Part shown: positions 24,958-33,558 of the stretch, one piece after another
Layout: every line of letters starts with the position of its first letter
Position numbering within the stretch: the stretch's first letter is position 1
From: a gamma proteobacterium symbiont of Ctena orbiculata
Lineage (GTDB): Bacteria; Pseudomonadota; Gammaproteobacteria; Chromatiales; Chromatiaceae
Direction of reading: 5' to 3'
DNA: 64,000 nt
NCBI GenBank assembly: GCA_003058495.1
Contig: QBVC01000019.1
Coordinates: 62,001-126,000, forward strand
Notes under the pieces: model-generated
The model's input: only the letters and a program-made list of their open reading frames with translations
The model's database searches: none
Told to the model about the DNA's origin: nothing
Translations under genes and position numbers: made by a program

Positions 24958-25551
24958 TCAGTGCTTGCTGCCGTAGTAGTGGATCAACGCGGGCATTGCC
25001 TGTTCGCCCTGCTCTTCGATGGCGGCATCCACCTTGCGTTTCATCTTTCTCGGGTAGGTGCGCCTGCCCTCGATGAAGTCCTGCATGCTGAAGTCGAGAT
25101 AGGGTATCCATTGTCCGGCCAGGGTACCGGAGTCCCCCGCGCGGCCGCCCTCCTCATGACACTTCTCGCAATGGGTGTCGTGCAGCTGCTTGCCGAGCTC
25201 GACCAGCTGCCGGTCGGTCTTCTGCACATGCAGACGCAGCTTCTGCTTGGCGAAGAACCAGGCCATGGCCTTGATCTGCTCGTCGCTGTAGCCCTTGGCG
25301 ATGCGGTTCATGATGGTGGAGTTGCGCTGATCGCGCTTGTAGGCATCCATGGCATCGATGAAGACATCCGGATCCATCGCCGCGATGGAGGGGCTGGAGG
25401 GACCGACGCTGGAGCCGTCTGTACCGTGGCAGCCGGCGCAGGTGAAGGCCAGCGCCTGGCCCGACGGTCCCGACTGGGCAGTCAGGGGAAGCGACGCCAG
25501 CATAACCAGGAGTAGATTGCGAACTCTCTTGCTCATCCAATTTTCTCTCAT
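24958..25551 (-). CDS. fccA: diheme cytochrome c subunit of sulfide dehydrogenase
   Basis: An exported cytochrome with two heme c sites, C-A-G-C-H (about residue 40) and C-E-K-C-H (about 135), each starting a cytochrome c553-like domain. It takes electrons from FccB. Starts at 25566, 25554, 25551 and 25536 are all possible; I prefer 25551, preceded by GGGGGAGAAG, although ATG 25536 gives the neatest signal peptide (MSKRVRNLLLVMLASLPLTA). The upstream cytochrome gene ends at 25566, overlapping the earliest possible start. Confidence 0.9.
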   Translation of the reverse strand: MRENWMSKRVRNLLLVMLASLPLTAQSGPSGQALAFTCAGCHGTDGSSVGPSSPSIAAMDPDVFIDAMDAYKRDQRNSTIMNRIAKGYSDEQIKAMAWFFAKQKLRLHVQKTDRQLVELGKQLHDTHCEKCHEEGGRAGDSGTLAGQWIPYLDFSMQDFIEGRRTYPRKMKRKVDAAIEEQGEQAMPALIHYYGSKH

Positions 25552-25565
25552 CATCTTCTCCCCCA

Positions 25566-27548
25566 TCAGACCGGCTTTGTCATCACGCCGATCAGCACCA
25601 GGGTCAGCAGGGCCAGACCGCTCATGATCAGCACGGTGGTGATGAAGGAGGCCGCCAGATCGGCACGGCGCGAGGGGCGCCTGACCAGGTGTCTGTCCAG
25701 CTCACCGGTCTCGACCAGCCGGTCGTATTCGAGCCGGTGGTCATGCTTGAACTCCTCGATGGGGATCTTGCCGGTGAAGATGGTGGTGCTCATCGGGAAA
25801 CGCTCCGGCCGGAAGTGGACGTTGAAGAAGTGCACCGAGTTGAGGAAGATGGCCGCCAGCAGCGCCTCCTCGGCGTGGACCAGGGTGGCGATGTTGAACA
25901 TCCAGCCCGGCAGGATGATCGCTGTCGCCTCCGGCGCGAAGAGCATGATGCCGGAGGAGCCGATGACCGCGGCACCCCAGAAAGGCGCCCAGTAGTCGAA
26001 CTTCTGCCAGTAGGTCCAGTGGGTGAACTCGGGACGCTCCCCTTGGCCCAGGAACCACCTGAACATGCTCTTGAGATCATCCCAATCCTTCCAGTTGGGC
26101 AGCATGGAGGTGCTGCCGAACCATTTGAAGCTGCCGCGATTGCGCCAGATGTTGCTGATCGCGATGGTGAGGTGGGCGAGAAATATCCCCAACCAGATGA
26201 CGGCAGCGGTGCGATGGATAATGCCCTCCATCTCCGTACCGCCGAGGAACACCACCACTGCCTTGGCCCAGCCGGTATGGGAGAAGAGCAAGGTGGTGCC
26301 GGTCAGAATCAGGGTCATGGTGGCGATGGCGAAGAGCGCGTGGATCCAGGTCCAAATAACCGGGAAGCGGCGGAAATAGACCACATCTGGCTGACTCAGA
26401 TCCTCGATAAAGCCCTTGCCCTGGATGCGGTCCATCACCTCGCGGTAGAGCCACAGCACCACGTGGACCCAGAAGAAGGCCATCACCGAGAAGATCAGGA
26501 TCTGCATGAAGATCTTGAAGAACCAGAGACCCGGATACTTCTCCCTGTCGTCCGCATCGCCGTGGGGCCAGAAGGTGAGGAAGTTGTCGTTGGCATCCTC
26601 GTGGCAGACCCGGCAGTTCTCCAGGCGATTATTGGGATGGATCTCCGATGTGGGATCGTCTTCGCCCTTGATCTCGTGGCTGCCGTGGCAGTCGTGACAC
26701 TTGGCGGTATTGGTGTAGCCGAGCCGGTGCACCTGACCGTGGTAGGAGTCGAAGTAGGTGCGCTGGGCATTCTCGTGGCAGTCGCCGCAGTTCTTGGTGA
26801 TCGCCAGCTTGGCCTGGTCGGTCTCGGGTGAGGCGATTTCGTGGGTCGTGTGGCAATCGGAGCAGACCGCCGACTCGCTGTCGCCCTCCTCCAGCACCGC
26901 CTTGCCGTGAATGGACTCGCGGTAGTTGTTGAGTTGTTTCCTGTGGCACTCCCCGCACACCTCCGGATTCTTCAGGCGATGCTCCTCCCGCTGGTGGCTG
27001 CCCAGGGTGCCGATGTTATGGGCGTCGTGGCAGTCGTAGCAGGTGGCGTTGGTCTCCGACTGGTCGTGCTTGTTGGGCAGCGCATGGACCGAGTCGTAGT
27101 AGGCGTCGATGGTCTCCATGACCACCCCGAGGCGCTCGTACTTCTCATCGGGATCGTTGCGGTGCATGTCCCAGGTCTCGCGGTGGCACTCCACACAACC
27201 GACCACCACCTCCGGGGATTGACGATGGGGTACCCGCTCGATGGTTGCGTGACAGTTGGTGCAGGACTGCTCGCCATGCACACTATCCTTGATGATCTCC
27301 GGATCGGCGTAGATATCGACGACACTGCCGTCATCCCGGGTGTCGGTCTTCTCGTGGGCATCGCCATGACACTTCAGGCAACGCTTGTTGGGAATGATGC
27401 GTTTCCCCGTGACCGGGTCAAACCCCGGGGGCGCTGTCTCCCCAAGGATGGTCATCTCTCCCTCTGCACTATGAACAGGAGTTAAGAAACAGACACTTAA
27501 AAGAAAAACAAAAATCCAGACTGGCGATCTGAATGCCATATACCCCAT
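25566..27548 (-). CDS. nonaheme c-type cytochrome fused to a cytochrome b561-like membrane domain
   Basis: A 660-residue protein. After a signal peptide, nine CxxCH motifs occur in the first half (CLKCH, CTNCH, CVECH, CYDCH, CGECH, CSDCH, CGDCH, CHDCH, CRVCH). The second half has about five to six membrane segments with spaced histidines (WIHALFAI, HRTAAVIW, LAHLTIAI, LVHAEEALL, NSVHFFNVHF), like a di-heme cytochrome b that reacts with quinone. This architecture can link periplasmic heme carriers to the quinone pool. Being in an operon with fccAB, it may feed sulfide electrons into quinone. The ATG at 27548 has GAGG eight bases upstream; the GTG at 27575 does not. Confidence 0.85.
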   Translation of the reverse strand: MGYMAFRSPVWIFVFLLSVCFLTPVHSAEGEMTILGETAPPGFDPVTGKRIIPNKRCLKCHGDAHEKTDTRDDGSVVDIYADPEIIKDSVHGEQSCTNCHATIERVPHRQSPEVVVGCVECHRETWDMHRNDPDEKYERLGVVMETIDAYYDSVHALPNKHDQSETNATCYDCHDAHNIGTLGSHQREEHRLKNPEVCGECHRKQLNNYRESIHGKAVLEEGDSESAVCSDCHTTHEIASPETDQAKLAITKNCGDCHENAQRTYFDSYHGQVHRLGYTNTAKCHDCHGSHEIKGEDDPTSEIHPNNRLENCRVCHEDANDNFLTFWPHGDADDREKYPGLWFFKIFMQILIFSVMAFFWVHVVLWLYREVMDRIQGKGFIEDLSQPDVVYFRRFPVIWTWIHALFAIATMTLILTGTTLLFSHTGWAKAVVVFLGGTEMEGIIHRTAAVIWLGIFLAHLTIAISNIWRNRGSFKWFGSTSMLPNWKDWDDLKSMFRWFLGQGERPEFTHWTYWQKFDYWAPFWGAAVIGSSGIMLFAPEATAIILPGWMFNIATLVHAEEALLAAIFLNSVHFFNVHFRPERFPMSTTIFTGKIPIEEFKHDHRLEYDRLVETGELDRHLVRRPSRRADLAASFITTVLIMSGLALLTLVLIGVMTKPV

Positions 27549-27865
27549 TATTATTTCCTCGCTGGTCAAGTGCACAACCGCTACGACGAGGCTTATAGGT
27601 TATTGACAAACAGAGCCAAAAGCGGGACTACAGTGCCGAACGGACCGACAATCCTGGTAGGTCGAAATCTCGTCCAGTAAATTTGTTACAGATCAGCATC
27701 GATTCTACGACGTCCACCAAGTTAAGAGAAATTAAACGGGCTTGTATTGATCCTGATCAATAAAAAATAAATTACTGAAATAGTTTTCAATTATTTCACG
27801 AGATGCTAATATAGCACTCGAGATTGTAGATGTTTTCAATTTCAGATTGCTAGTTGGAGATCAAC
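27549..27865. other. divergent promoter region with a perfect FNR site
   Basis: This 317-base AT-rich gap separates the cytochrome/fccAB operon from a small membrane-protein gene. It holds the FNR box at 27747-27760. Exact -10 elements are not clear on either side. Confidence 0.5.
27747..27760. promoter_or_regulatory. perfect FNR/Anr-type binding site
   Basis: TTGAT-CCTG-ATCAA matches the FNR consensus TTGATNNNNATCAA at every position. It lies 105 bases before the small membrane-protein gene at 27866 and about 200 before the nonaheme cytochrome start at 27548, so it could act on either or both. It predicts oxygen-responsive control. Confidence 0.75.
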
Positions 27866-28000
27866 ATGAATGTAGCACCCATCTTGATCATGGCATCAGC
27901 CGTATTCGTATTTGCTGTAACAGCTTTGAGCATCGCCACCGTCCTCGGTGTGGCCATCGGCCAAGCACGGGATTTCTTCGAAAAGAAATCCGAAGCCTGA
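27866..28000 (+). CDS. 44-residue single-span membrane protein
   Basis: A short frame with good gene features: ATG preceded by GGAG at 27856-27859, one long hydrophobic segment (about residues 4-32, starting APILIMASAVFVFAV), then a charged amphipathic tail (QARDFFEKKSEA). This topology resembles small accessory subunits of respiratory complexes such as CcoQ, but there is no cytochrome oxidase nearby and no homology I can name. A perfect FNR site 105 bases upstream suggests expression under low oxygen. Likely an unannotated small protein in many pipelines. Confidence 0.6.
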   Translation: MNVAPILIMASAVFVFAVTALSIATVLGVAIGQARDFFEKKSEA

Positions 28001-28179
28001 TACCCGCTCACTCACCCGTTCGGGAAACATCAGTACTTGCCAGGGTTCCCCCGGATACCCTGGTATGCCGCCTATTGCCTGGCGAATGGACGCCATGCCC
28101 CGAAATTCACTCTGCACATGGCCCAGGCAAGCCGGGCCGTTGAAGCGGCACCTTCAAGCCGACGGCAAGAGCGGATTTG

Positions 28180-29265
28180 CTAGGGAGAGCGCGGTGACTC
28201 CGCCTGGTACCAGTTTTTGGTTCTGTTCACGATCTTGACTACCGAGAGCATGACCGGCACTTCCACCAACACGCCCACCACCGTTGCCAAGGCCGCCCCG
28301 GATTGAAAGCCGAACAGCACGATGGCGGTGGCAACGGCCAATTCAAAAAAATTACTCGCGCCAATCAAGGCTGAAGGCGCCGCAACACAATGTTCGACGC
28401 CAAACTTTTTGTTTAGGAGATAGGCCAATCCTGAATTGAAATAGACTTGAATCAGGATAGGTACAGCCAGCAGAAGAATAACCATCGGTTGCGCCAATAT
28501 CTGCTCGCCCTGGAATCCAAACAGCAGGACAAGGGTGGTGAGCAACGCAATCAGCGAAGGCGTATGAAGCGAATCAAGTCGTTTTTGCAGCAGCTCGTCC
28601 CCGCCTGCCGAGATTAAGTGCCTTCTCCATATTTGTGCAAAGACAACAGGCAGGACGATATAGAGCACGACTGACAGAAACAGTGTATCCCAGGGCACAG
28701 TGATTGCCGAAAGCCCCAGCAACAATGCCACAATCGGACCAAATGCAAATATCATTATGGTGTCATTCAGGGCGACCTGAGTTAAGGTGAAGTTGGGCTC
28801 TCCGCCTGACAGACGGCTCCAGACGAACACCATCGCGGTACAGGGGGCGGCAGCCAGCAAAATCAGTCCCGCGATATAACTGTCGAGTTGGTGCGCCGGC
28901 AGATAGGGTGCAAACAGATTGTGGATGAACAACCAGCCCAGCAAGGCCATGGAGAAAGGCTTGACCGCCCAGTTGATGAACAGCGTGACACCCACCCCTT
29001 TCCAATGCTCTTTAACACGATGCAGTGCAGTGAAATCCACTTTCAACAGCATCGGGATAATCATCAACCAGATCAGGATGGCGACAGGCAGGTTGACATG
29101 GGCGATCTCCAGCTTTGCAATATTTTGAAACAGAACCGGAAACAGATGCCCGAGCCCGATACCGGCAAAAATGCAAATGGCCACCCACAACGATAAATAG
29201 CGCTCGAAAAAATCCATCTCACTGCCAGCGGAATGCTTGGCGGTGACTTCACATTGTGCACTCAT
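28180..29265 (-). CDS. acr3: ACR3-family arsenite efflux permease
   Basis: A 361-residue inner-membrane carrier with about ten membrane segments that exports arsenite. The conserved cysteine lies in A-A-P-C-T-A-M-V-F-V-W-S, the hallmark of ACR3 rather than ArsB, and the later S-A-L-I-G-A-S-N-F-F-E-L helix is also typical. It is the third gene of a leftward arsR-arsC-acr3 cluster, 33 bases after arsC. Start ATG 29265 has GGGAAT before it. Confidence 0.93.
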   Translation of the reverse strand: MSAQCEVTAKHSAGSEMDFFERYLSLWVAICIFAGIGLGHLFPVLFQNIAKLEIAHVNLPVAILIWLMIIPMLLKVDFTALHRVKEHWKGVGVTLFINWAVKPFSMALLGWLFIHNLFAPYLPAHQLDSYIAGLILLAAAPCTAMVFVWSRLSGGEPNFTLTQVALNDTIMIFAFGPIVALLLGLSAITVPWDTLFLSVVLYIVLPVVFAQIWRRHLISAGGDELLQKRLDSLHTPSLIALLTTLVLLFGFQGEQILAQPMVILLLAVPILIQVYFNSGLAYLLNKKFGVEHCVAAPSALIGASNFFELAVATAIVLFGFQSGAALATVVGVLVEVPVMLSVVKIVNRTKNWYQAESPRSP

Positions 29266-29298
29266 CGATATTCCCTGAGCTGTCGTAGCGGTACCAGT

Positions 29299-29823
29299 TT
29301 AAGCGGCGGAATCTCGTGACGAATCGAGACCGATTTTACCGATTTCGTCGAGTTTTTCCTGAAGCTTCAGCTTATCCAGGGACTCAAGAGGCAGACTGAC
29401 AAAAATAGAAATCCGATTTTGCAATTCAGAAAACGCTTTTGAAAATGCCGCCTTTTTTTCAATATCGTTGCCTTCGATGGCGGCTGGATCAGAAATGCCC
29501 CAATGAGCCGTCATCGGTTGCCCAGGCCATACCGGACAAACCTCGGCGGCGGCTTTGTCACAAACCGTGAAAACAAAATCCATGGTCGGCGCGTCATCAG
29601 CGGCAAATTCCTCCCAATCCTTGCTTCTCAACCCTTCGGTCAGATAGTTGTTGCGCTTCAGCTCCAGGACCGTGTAGGGATTGAGCTCACCTTTCGGATT
29701 GCTGCCGGCGCTGTATCCGCGAAATCTTCCGCGCCCAAAACGGTTGATCAGGCTTTCGGCAAACACGCTGCGGGCCGAGTTGCCGGTACAAAGAAATAGC
29801 ACATTATAGATTTTGTCATTCAT
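29299..29823 (-). CDS. arsC: arsenate reductase, low-molecular-weight phosphatase type
   Basis: A 174-residue cytoplasmic enzyme that reduces arsenate to arsenite for export. The catalytic loop C-T-G-N-S-A-R-S follows the first beta strand (NVLFL), and D-F-V-F-T-V-C-D-K and C-P-V-W-P-G carry the further cysteines. The segment YSAGSNPKGELNP matches the phosphatase fold. ATG 29823 with GGAGG upstream is the start; the longer frame to 29850 lacks support. This gene is a useful local comparator for the phosphatase-like domain on PhoU at 15908-16984. Confidence 0.93.
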   Translation of the reverse strand: MNDKIYNVLFLCTGNSARSVFAESLINRFGRGRFRGYSAGSNPKGELNPYTVLELKRNNYLTEGLRSKDWEEFAADDAPTMDFVFTVCDKAAAEVCPVWPGQPMTAHWGISDPAAIEGNDIEKKAAFSKAFSELQNRISIFVSLPLESLDKLKLQEKLDEIGKIGLDSSRDSAA

Positions 29824-29886
29824 CTCGCATCCTCCAATTGCAATGAGCAAAAGAGCGAAAAAACCGTCAGGTTTGAGCGCCTGCCG

Positions 29887-30240
29887 CTAAGCACAACGAC
29901 TGCTCTCCGAGCCATCCAGCATCCCCGCCAAGACACTTTTATCAGACCGGTAAGGCTCTGTATTTTCCGAACCCAGTGCCGTTGCCTTAAGTACTTTCAA
30001 CACCCACTCTGGCAGGTCGGGGTTGATCCTGTAATAGATCCACTGGCCTTCACGGCGATCGCTTACCAGGCCCACCTCTCGCAACTGCGCGAGGTTCCTG
30101 GACATGCTGGGTTGAGCCGCGCCGATCGCTTGGGTGAGTTCACAGACACAAAGCTCTCTATGTTTCAGTAACAGCACGATGCAACGCAGGCGCGTTGAAT
30201 TTGCCAACCCACTGAATACGGAATCCGGATTGATATTCAT
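29887..30240 (-). CDS. arsR: ArsR-family arsenic-responsive repressor
   Basis: A 117-residue winged-helix repressor. The metal site E-L-C-V-C-E-L in the DNA-recognition helix region is the classical ArsR type that binds arsenite, and Q-P-S-M-S-R-N-L-A-Q-L is the recognition helix. I chose ATG 30240 because the upstream frame to 30273 is occupied by a perfect inverted repeat that looks like the operator. First gene of arsR-arsC-acr3, hence autoregulation is expected. Confidence 0.9.
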   Translation of the reverse strand: MNINPDSVFSGLANSTRLRCIVLLLKHRELCVCELTQAIGAAQPSMSRNLAQLREVGLVSDRREGQWIYYRINPDLPEWVLKVLKATALGSENTEPYRSDKSVLAGMLDGSESSRCA

Positions 30241-30245
30241 CTTTT

Positions 30246-30271
30246 GATATATGTCATATTCGGCATATATC
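30246..30271. promoter_or_regulatory. probable ArsR operator
   Basis: GATATATG (30246-30253) and CATATATC (30264-30271) are perfect inverted arms separated by ten bases, lying directly in front of arsR. The symmetry, AT-rich core and position fit a self-binding ArsR site. Confidence 0.65.
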
Positions 30272-30424
30272 ATAATCCAGATATGTTTTACTTATATTTC
30301 AGGAATATTTCATGTGCGGGAAACGCCGCATAACCGCCACCTCCGGTTGCGGTTAATCTGTTTGCGGCCAGGAGCTGGTCGCCGGTCTTTTTTTACATAT
30401 ATCTCCAACCACTCGGAATCCTGA

Positions 30425-30742
30425 TTATTTTTCCCACCTGTTAATGTAATGTTGGGCAACAGATTGGCACTGATTTAGACGATCCAAGCCTTCAGATACT
30501 AAAATTTTTCCTTGAACTTCGAGCAAGCGTGCAGCTGCCAGCTTGTTGCCATTGTGTTTTGATACTGCACACCAGGCGAATGACTGCTTTGGATTATAAA
30601 TTGAAACCTGATCGTTACTGTAGATAACACACAAGCCATACTGTGCATTGATATGTCGATTTTTCGCTGCCTTAAACAGATATATTTCACCTTTTATATC
30701 GGATTTTTCGATGCTTTCTCCCTTGTAATATTCAGTACCCAA
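30425..30742 (-). pseudogene. fragment of a Sel1-repeat protein
   Basis: About 105 residues with Sel1-like repeat character (YYKGESIEKSDIKG, then YLFKAAKNRHINAQYGLCVIY). There is no credible start: repeat-like sequence continues a few codons upstream of the TTG at 30740 and then meets an in-frame stop. It therefore looks like the C-terminal remnant of a longer gene. AT-rich, in an accessory patch with other unlinked genes. Confidence 0.55.
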
Positions 30743-30862
30743 AACAAATGCCGCATCGCTTAATGCATAGAATGTTTAAGGCGGGATGGGGCTTTCGAAG
30801 CCAAACGGTCAACGCGGGATTAAAATCCAGGGGCTGATTCCACCTGTATATTATGTGACAGC

Positions 30863-31741
30863 TCACATTTTAACTATTGCGCCCTTCTCCAAGACTATTT
30901 TCTGCTTTGCCTTGTCCAGCATGACAAAAGGTAGGGATCGTGTTTTCATGCCTGAGTTCTTCCTAACTACAAAATGCACGTGTGGGCCTCTCGAATAGCC
31001 GGAAGAACCTGACCTCGCGATCTTTTGACCTTCTGATACCACCTCACCTGGCTCTACAGATGCGCTACCCATTAGTATGTGAGCATATGTCGCATAGGTG
31101 CCATCCGCATGCAAAATTTTGACATAATTTGCTTTATCAAGGAAATAATCATTCTTTCCGCTCATGTGATAATCATCTTTTACAGAAATAACCACACCCT
31201 CCCTGGCTGCCACAAGATCAGTACCAATAGGCAGGGCAATATCCAGCGCATACAAATTAGGCTCCTTAGAATGAGAAAACCCTCCCTTAAATCCTTGTGA
31301 TATTCTATATTTTCCTGATTTGATCACAGGGAAGCTATACATACTCTCTGTGGGAGTTGAACCTGGATCCCCCAGAACCCATCGATATCTATATTTGAAA
31401 TCATTATGGCTGAACGTGGCTAAGGTACGGATTTCATCCGGGCCAACCAAATCATGAACAGCGGGATGTGTTTCATTGAACGAGACAGTTATTTGAATAG
31501 GAGCGTAAAGGGGGTTCTCAACCTGCAAATGGTAATTTCCACTATTTTCTTCAACGTAAAATCTCGGCTGCTTCTTTTCTTTCTCTTTGCTTTTTAGCGT
31601 GACTTTCTCTGGCTCTACATCTTCAGGTCTGTTATCCGTAAAAACAGTGTTTCCAGAGTGATCCTTGTACTTATACACGGTTGATTCTGCATAAGAATTG
31701 ACAAAACAAATGATCAAGAGAACAAATAATGCTGATTTCAT
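30863..31741 (-). CDS. exported M23-family metallopeptidase with DUF4124-like N-terminus
   Basis: A 292-residue secreted or periplasmic protein. Signal peptide (KSALFVLLIICFVNSYA), then a DUF4124-like segment (VYKYKDHSGNTVFTDNRP), a beta-rich middle, and an M23 LytM domain: F-S-H-S...Y-A-L-D-I-A for the first His and Asp zinc ligands and G-P-H-V-H-F for the second motif. Both motifs are intact, so endopeptidase activity on peptidoglycan cross-links is plausible. ATG 31741 is preferred over the upstream 31792 because it starts the signal peptide. No division partner is nearby. Confidence 0.85.
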   Translation of the reverse strand: MKSALFVLLIICFVNSYAESTVYKYKDHSGNTVFTDNRPEDVEPEKVTLKSKEKEKKQPRFYVEENSGNYHLQVENPLYAPIQITVSFNETHPAVHDLVGPDEIRTLATFSHNDFKYRYRWVLGDPGSTPTESMYSFPVIKSGKYRISQGFKGGFSHSKEPNLYALDIALPIGTDLVAAREGVVISVKDDYHMSGKNDYFLDKANYVKILHADGTYATYAHILMGSASVEPGEVVSEGQKIARSGSSGYSRGPHVHFVVRKNSGMKTRSLPFVMLDKAKQKIVLEKGAIVKM

Positions 31742-31834
31742 CGTTTGCTTAATAAATCCTATGACTAGATATACACATAGCGCCATAATCAATTGTCATC
31801 GCGAGTCGAATGATGGTTATAGGTCGCTTTCTGC

Positions 31835-32350
31835 TTAGTGAAGCGTTGGCCCTGTTTTTTCGCGATACTCATCTTCATACCATTCAATATATTTCTTTGC
31901 CCATTTGAACCACGATTTTGTATCTTTATCTGGATCTTCAAGATCATCTCTAACAGCTTCCCCAAGCTTTCCAATTGCAGGTATAAAACCCAACACACGG
32001 AGTAACCAAAAAAAGAATCGAGGCGGCCCAGGCACGGGCTCAGGGTAATTGTTGAGTGCAGCTTGAACATATTCTGTAGTCTTTTTGTAATCCTTTTTTG
32101 CTAAATACAAGTTGGCCAGGAGTTTCAAGCTCTCAAAATGACCGTTATCAATAGAAAGTGCTTCTTTAGCAGCGGACATGGCAGACTCAGTGTCACCTGA
32201 CCATTCATGACACTTCGCCATCATATACACTGTATACGGATTCGGTTCCTCGGATGCGCGAATTTGGTCTAAATATTCAAGCGCACGAGCATAGTCTTTT
32301 CGAGCAATACACCGTGCGACTTTCATGTGTAGTTTAAATTCAAACATCAT
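31835..32350 (-). CDS. tetratricopeptide-repeat protein
   Basis: A 171-residue protein with two to three TPR units (ARKDYARALEYLDQIRASEE, ...DTESAMSAAKEALSIDN, ...KDYKKTTEYVQAALNNYP). The C-terminal third is not repeat-like and contains a hydrophobic aromatic segment (PPRFFFWLLRVLGFIPAIG) that could touch a membrane. No signal peptide. Likely a protein-interaction module of unknown partner. It precedes the M23 peptidase in the same direction with a 93-base gap. Confidence 0.7.
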   Translation of the reverse strand: MMFEFKLHMKVARCIARKDYARALEYLDQIRASEEPNPYTVYMMAKCHEWSGDTESAMSAAKEALSIDNGHFESLKLLANLYLAKKDYKKTTEYVQAALNNYPEPVPGPPRFFFWLLRVLGFIPAIGKLGEAVRDDLEDPDKDTKSWFKWAKKYIEWYEDEYREKTGPTLH

Positions 32351-32896
32351 ATCATCAATATACCCGTAACCATGTATATGATGGTTTTATTGCCGGCCTT
32401 TATTGTCATGTTATGCCGCCGGTACAATATTTTGTACTATCACGCCATTTTTCTACATATGTTCACGACCAACTGCAATACCAGGGAATGAAAATTCTCA
32501 TGAAAGTCAGAGAACCATCCAAAGACCCATAAACTGCGGGAATCCGCTGCACACAGCGTGCTGAACTGAAACTCTTTGACATACCAGAGCAGACACTTGC
32601 CCTGTATCGCAAGTGTACCCCCGGGCAATTAACTGGAAAGATTGAATTCTATGGAAATTGCTGCTTCTTCTCAGAACAGTGAGAAAAGCCACCTTGCCAG
32701 GATTGGCAGTTGTCTTTTGTTCCATCCCGGAACCCGTCCCTGTGACTGTGGAAGATTGAACCAGTCCCTTTTTTAGAGCAATTAGCGCTAAATCGCAAGG
32801 CTTGGTTGGAAAACTCGGCGATTCCCCTTAACAATCCTAATTCCTTTCCCCGTAGCCGGCTAGTGGGTTGTTTGACTAGTGTTGACGCCCTTTCAG
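32351..32896. other. intergenic region with the second copy of the dispersed repeat
   Basis: A 546-base stretch of AT-rich, low-coding DNA between leftward genes. Repeat copy 2 is at 32681-32800. Short frames here (for example leftward 32507-32725, beginning MEQK) are part of the repeat. No RNA gene or promoter is clear. Confidence 0.45.
32681..32800. repeat. dispersed repeat, copy 2
   Basis: Related to 23384-23504 over its length, same orientation, with shared blocks GAAAAGCCACCTTGC, TGTTCCAT, CCCTGTGA, TTTTTAGAGCA and TCGCAAGG. The two copies bracket the fcc, ars and second accessory segment, so recombination between them could in principle have moved about 9 kb. Confidence 0.55.
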
Positions 32897-33211
32897 CTAT
32901 TCCATGTTTTCATCGAGCAGTGTTTTAAACTCGTCCAAATCCAGGGCATCTGTATTATTGGAGAAACTGGCCGGCATGCCGAAGTTATCCGTGGAAATGC
33001 TCACGTGCATCGTTTCGATCATCTTCACCAGTTCGAGATTGTATTGCAGCGAGCGATCCCTGATCAGAAAGCGCTGGTAGGTGCGTACGATCAGCTCGTC
33101 GCTTTCGGTTACCGGCGGGGTGTGTTCCGCGATCTTCTGCCTGTAGTATTCGCATTTGCTCTGCGAGAGAGGAGAATAAGATTCCAGTCCGTTCATGATG
33201 CACATTCCCAT
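32897..33211 (-). CDS. hypothetical protein
   Basis: A 104-residue cytoplasmic protein with no recognised domain, rich in charged residues (KCEYYRQKIAEHTPP, RTYQRFLIRDRSLQYNLELVKMIE). It has helical character in the middle and an acidic C-terminus (DALDLDEFKTLLDENME). Starts at 33211 and 33196 are both possible; neither has a strong ribosome site. It lies alone between the second repeat copy and the Hsp20 pair. I cannot suggest a function. Confidence 0.5.
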   Translation of the reverse strand: MGMCIMNGLESYSPLSQSKCEYYRQKIAEHTPPVTESDELIVRTYQRFLIRDRSLQYNLELVKMIETMHVSISTDNFGMPASFSNNTDALDLDEFKTLLDENME

Positions 33212-33558
33212 GGTCAGGTCGTTTATACAGAAATAAGCAGCAACTATGCCAGCCTATGCAAAACAGAGGGTTAGCATTATCTTAGTCATGAACCTGTAAA
33301 CTGTGCCGACGAATTCAGAATCTCATTCCGAATCGATGGGGCCTGCGATCAAGAAAATCATTCCTATTCATCACCGTTCCCGGATGGGAATACCAATTCG
33401 GCCTGGCGCATGTCTGGGAATAACGGCGCCTTGTTTAAATAAACAATTGGCCTTTGTCAGCGATGATTAGCATAATTGCGGCCTAACCGATGATTAAAAA
33501 AAACCCCGGACCACGCATATCCGGGGTTGTTGATGATGAAGAATTGCGAGATATACGC
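33212..33558. other. intergenic region, mostly featureless
   Basis: This 347-base gap contains the Hsp20 terminator at 33496-33528. The rest shows no gene, repeat or convincing promoter. Confidence 0.4.
33496..33528 (-). terminator. intrinsic terminator of the Hsp20 pair
   Basis: Read leftward, AACCCCGGA pairs with TCCGGGGTT around a nine-base loop (33502-33528), and the A-run at 33496-33503 becomes a run of U. It lies 30 bases after the hsp20 stop. Confidence 0.85.

Noticed and set aside
30313-30400. Hairpin plus T-run (about 30370-30394) as the terminator of a small RNA
   Set aside because: A stem with one G-U pair and seven T are visible, but no promoter or gene lies upstream on that strand.
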